Assembly (NCBI GenBank): GCA_020853995.1
Contig: JADYXV010000119.1
Coordinates: forward strand, 1 to 27,494
Length of the DNA: 27,494 bases
Source of the DNA: Novosphingobium sp.
GTDB lineage: Bacteria; Pseudomonadota; Alphaproteobacteria; Sphingomonadales; Sphingomonadaceae
Direction: 5' to 3'
The position numbers and the translations under genes were made by a program. This document shows positions 25,625 through 27,494 of this stretch, in pieces. The notes beneath the pieces were generated by a model. It made no database searches, had not been told where the DNA came from, and was given only the letters and a program-made list of their open reading frames with translations. Position 1 is the stretch's first letter, and each line of letters starts with the position of its first letter.

Positions 25625-26868
25625 CGGCCCTTGTTGAAGATTATGAATTTCCGACCGAAATTCCGGGGCACCCGCTTGCCGGCAAGAAAGTCCTGATCGT
25701 GGTCGAAAACCTGCCGCTGCCGTTTGACCGGCGCGTGTGGCAGGAAGCACGCACGCTGAAGGCCGCAGGGGCACAAGTGGCGATCATCTGCCCCACCGGC
25801 AAAGGCTATGAGAAGCGCTTCGAGGTCATCGACGGCATCGACATCTATCGCCATCCCCTGCCGATCGAAGCAAGCGGGGCGTTGGGATTCCTGCTGGAAT
25901 ATGGCGCAGCGCTGTTCTGGGAAACGGTGCTGGCCTGGAAAATCTTTTTCAAGCGCGGGATCGATGTGATCCAGGGCTGCAATCCGCCAGACCTGATTTT
26001 TCTTGTGGCGCTACCGTTCAAACTGTTCGGTGTGAAATACATCTTCGACCATCACGATATCAATCCCGAACTGTACGAGGCCAAATTCAATAAGCGCGGC
26101 TTCTTCTGGAAACTGATGGTCCTGTTTGAAAAGCTCACGTTCAAAGCGGCAGATGTATCAATGGCAACCAACCATTCGTACCGCAAAATCGCGATCGAGC
26201 GCGGCGGGATGGACCCGGATAAAGTGTTTGTGGTGCGCTCCGGCCCAGACCTAAGCCGGTTAAAGCGCGTGCCTCCGGTGGAAAGCTGGAAAAACGGGCG
26301 CACCTATCTTGTCGGCTATGTCGGCGTGATGGGCGATCAGGAAGGCATTGATCTGCTGATCGATTCCGTCGAACACATTGTCCGCACCAAGGCGCGCGAA
26401 GATATCCAGTTCTGCCTCGTCGGTGGCGGGCCAAGCCTTGCCAAACTCCAGGCAACGGTTGCGGAAAAGGGGCTGGCCGACTTTGTCCACTTTACCGGGC
26501 GCGCACCTGATCAGGACCTGTTCGAAGTGCTTTCCACGATGGACGTCGGCGTGAACCCCGACCGCGTCAATGCGATGAACGACAAGTCGACCATGAACAA
26601 GATCATGGAATATATGTCGCTGGAAAAGCCGATCGTGCAATTTGACGTGACCGAAGGCCGCTTCTCGGCACAGGACGCGTCACTCTATGCACTGGCAAAC
26701 GATCCCGTCGACTTTGCCGACAAGATCCTTGAACTGCTGGAAGATCCCGCGCAGCGCGCAGCCATGGGCGCATCCGGACGCCGCCGCGTGGAAAGCGAAT
26801 TGAACTGGAGCCACCAGATTGAACCCCTGATCGCAGCCTATCGCAAGGCTTTGCGGCTTGATGCCTGA
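25621..26868 (+). CDS. Family-4 glycosyltransferase (GT-B fold)
   Basis: 415 aa, retaining GT-B enzyme, cytoplasmic or membrane-associated. The N-terminal acceptor domain begins KVLIVVENLPLPFDRRVWQE then ARTLKAAGAQV, and has the segment FDHHDINPELYEAKF. The C-terminal nucleotide-sugar domain contains YVGVMGDQEGIDLLIDSV, FCLVGGGPSLAKL and VHFTGRAPDQDL. The conserved Glu region lies in STMNKIMEYMSLEKPIVQFD. It presumably adds a sugar to the lipid-linked EPS precursor; donor and acceptor are unknown. Translation is coupled to the dehydrogenase by a 4-base overlap. It converges on the truncated membrane-protein gene with a 15-base gap. Confidence 0.92.
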   Translation: MTALVEDYEFPTEIPGHPLAGKKVLIVVENLPLPFDRRVWQEARTLKAAGAQVAIICPTGKGYEKRFEVIDGIDIYRHPLPIEASGALGFLLEYGAALFWETVLAWKIFFKRGIDVIQGCNPPDLIFLVALPFKLFGVKYIFDHHDINPELYEAKFNKRGFFWKLMVLFEKLTFKAADVSMATNHSYRKIAIERGGMDPDKVFVVRSGPDLSRLKRVPPVESWKNGRTYLVGYVGVMGDQEGIDLLIDSVEHIVRTKAREDIQFCLVGGGPSLAKLQATVAEKGLADFVHFTGRAPDQDLFEVLSTMDVGVNPDRVNAMNDKSTMNKIMEYMSLEKPIVQFDVTEGRFSAQDASLYALANDPVDFADKILELLEDPAQRAAMGASGRRRVESELNWSHQIEPLIAAYRKALRLDA

Positions 26869-26883
26869 TACCTGCTGACCGTT

Positions 26884-27368
26884 TCAACGCTGGCTGCGCG
26901 GCATGCGGGCAATCCGGCCATAGCGATAAGCACACCAGCCAGTGATCAGGCTTGATCCCAGATCAATCAGCCAATTCAGTTTGGCCGGCCCGTACAAAAG
27001 CCCGTCAACCGAATGGAATGATATGACGCGCAGTGTGATAAGGCCACACAGACCGGCAACGGCAAGCCGCGCATGAGCGATGAATCGCAAGGGCGATCCC
27101 CGCCGCGTTTTCAGGTGCAGGCGCGCCATCAGGGCAACCATTCCTGCTGTGCCCAAAATCACCAGAACACTCAGCGGCGCCTGTGCATCGCGCCGCATTT
27201 CGTAAATCCCGTCCTGGCGCAGCAGGTTGCGCGTTAGCGTTCGGAAATGCTCTTCCAGTCCTGAAAGACGAAGCGCAATCAGTGCCAGAAAAAGCATGGC
27301 ACACAGCACCCACCACGCAGATTCTGCACCGGGACGGCCAGACCTGACCGCAATGGTGGCTGCGTTTA
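26884..27368 (-). pseudogene. Small membrane-protein gene, 5' end removed by an IS element
   Basis: The surviving C-terminal part, about 161 residues, has four hydrophobic segments (WWVLCAMLFLALIALRL, APLSVLVILGTAGMVALMAR, HARLAVAGLCGLITLRVISF, NWLIDLGSSLITGWCAYRYG). A conserved-looking loop, GLEEHFRTLTRNLLRQDGIY, lies between the first two. I do not recognise the family; similar proteins occur near sphingomonad polysaccharide genes, from memory. The frame runs unbroken into the IS end at 27369, so the native start is missing. A chimeric ORF from the ATG at 27402 (within the IS) would add about 11 residues and keep the frame. Confidence 0.75.
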
Positions 27369-27494
27369 GAGTCTGATTCAAAATTATCCGGCGTGATTTC
27401 ATAATCTTGCGATGCGGCGTGTGAAGAGTTGGATTGAAGCGATGAAGATCCATGCGGTCGCCGAGGCGATGGTCTTCTCGAAGTCCTTGGCGAG
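27369..27494 (-). mobile_element. IS5-family insertion sequence, right end only
   Basis: The end begins GAGTCTGATTC at 27369, directly preceded by TTA (27366-27368). Both the G-A-G-x-C-T-G-A-T start and a TNA target triplet resemble the IS1031 subgroup of IS5. The transposase C-terminus (27399-27494) reads inward from here. The rest, including the other inverted repeat and target duplication, lies beyond the window. The boundary is judged from the end sequence and from the break in the neighbouring gene. Confidence 0.7.
27399..27494 (-). CDS. IS5-family transposase, C-terminal fragment (runs off the window)
   Basis: The last 31 codons are visible: LAKDFEKTIASATAWIFIAS then IQLFTRRIARL and a TGA stop. 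The KDFE...A...W...ASIQL...RR pattern is the C-terminal signature of IS5-type DDE transposases, with the catalytic Glu region expected upstream outside the window. The stop TGA overlaps the ATG of the chimeric downstream ORF as ATGA. Whether the whole transposase is intact cannot be judged. Confidence 0.85.
   Translation of the reverse strand, partial: LAKDFEKTIASATAWIFIASIQLFTRRIARL

Overview
This is a GC-rich chromosomal window from an alphaproteobacterium, most probably a sphingomonad (Novosphingobium or a close relative). The evidence is a split MetH, an ArsR-methyltransferase fusion next to metF, the DUF3576-leuS-lptE-holA order, a sphingomonad-type small barrel protein, and short REP-like palindromes. 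Most genes are housekeeping. I see no CRISPR array, prophage, toxin-antitoxin pair or recognisable defence island.

Layout. 1-582 has no convincing gene but holds closely packed inverted repeats at the left edge. 583-657 is tRNA-Gly(GCC) on the minus strand. 858-2397 (+) encodes a CnoX-type thioredoxin/TPR protein and a LON-substrate-binding-domain protein. 2400-6843 (-) reads, in transcription order, a queuosine-precursor-type transporter, argB, a yggT interrupted by an in-frame amber codon, folD, an exported NTF2-like protein and a MarC-family membrane protein. 6933-8189 (+) is a NupC-type nucleoside transporter. 8186-13964 (-) is a methionine/one-carbon operon: ArsR-methyltransferase regulator, metF, metH N-terminal polypeptide, a pair of inverted REP-like palindromes, then metH C-terminal polypeptide. 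An AT-rich, palindrome-rich control region (13962-14021) precedes it.

14157-14713 (+) holds two small lipoproteins. 14677-16648 (-) holds a ribbon-helix-helix protein, phaB (with candidate PhaR boxes upstream) and a sphingomonad barrel-like protein. 17042-21636 (+) is the DUF3576 lipoprotein-leuS-lptE-holA cluster. 21824-26868 is an exopolysaccharide segment: an initiating polyprenyl-phosphate sugar transferase (+), a PDZ/M48-type metallopeptidase (-), a GDP-mannose-6-dehydrogenase-type enzyme (+) and a family-4 glycosyltransferase (+). The right end carries a small membrane-protein gene whose 5' end is cut off by an IS5-family element that runs out of the window.

How the genes work together. 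FolD, MetF and the two MetH chains are successive steps of the folate one-carbon route to methionine, and the ArsR-methyltransferase protein is the likely local regulator. The EPS genes cover activation of a sugar nucleotide, chain initiation on the lipid carrier and chain extension. The items most worth checking are the amber codon in yggT, the met operator/promoter overlap with its ambiguous start, the structured leader before the sugar-nucleotide dehydrogenase, and the IS junction that creates a chimeric ORF.
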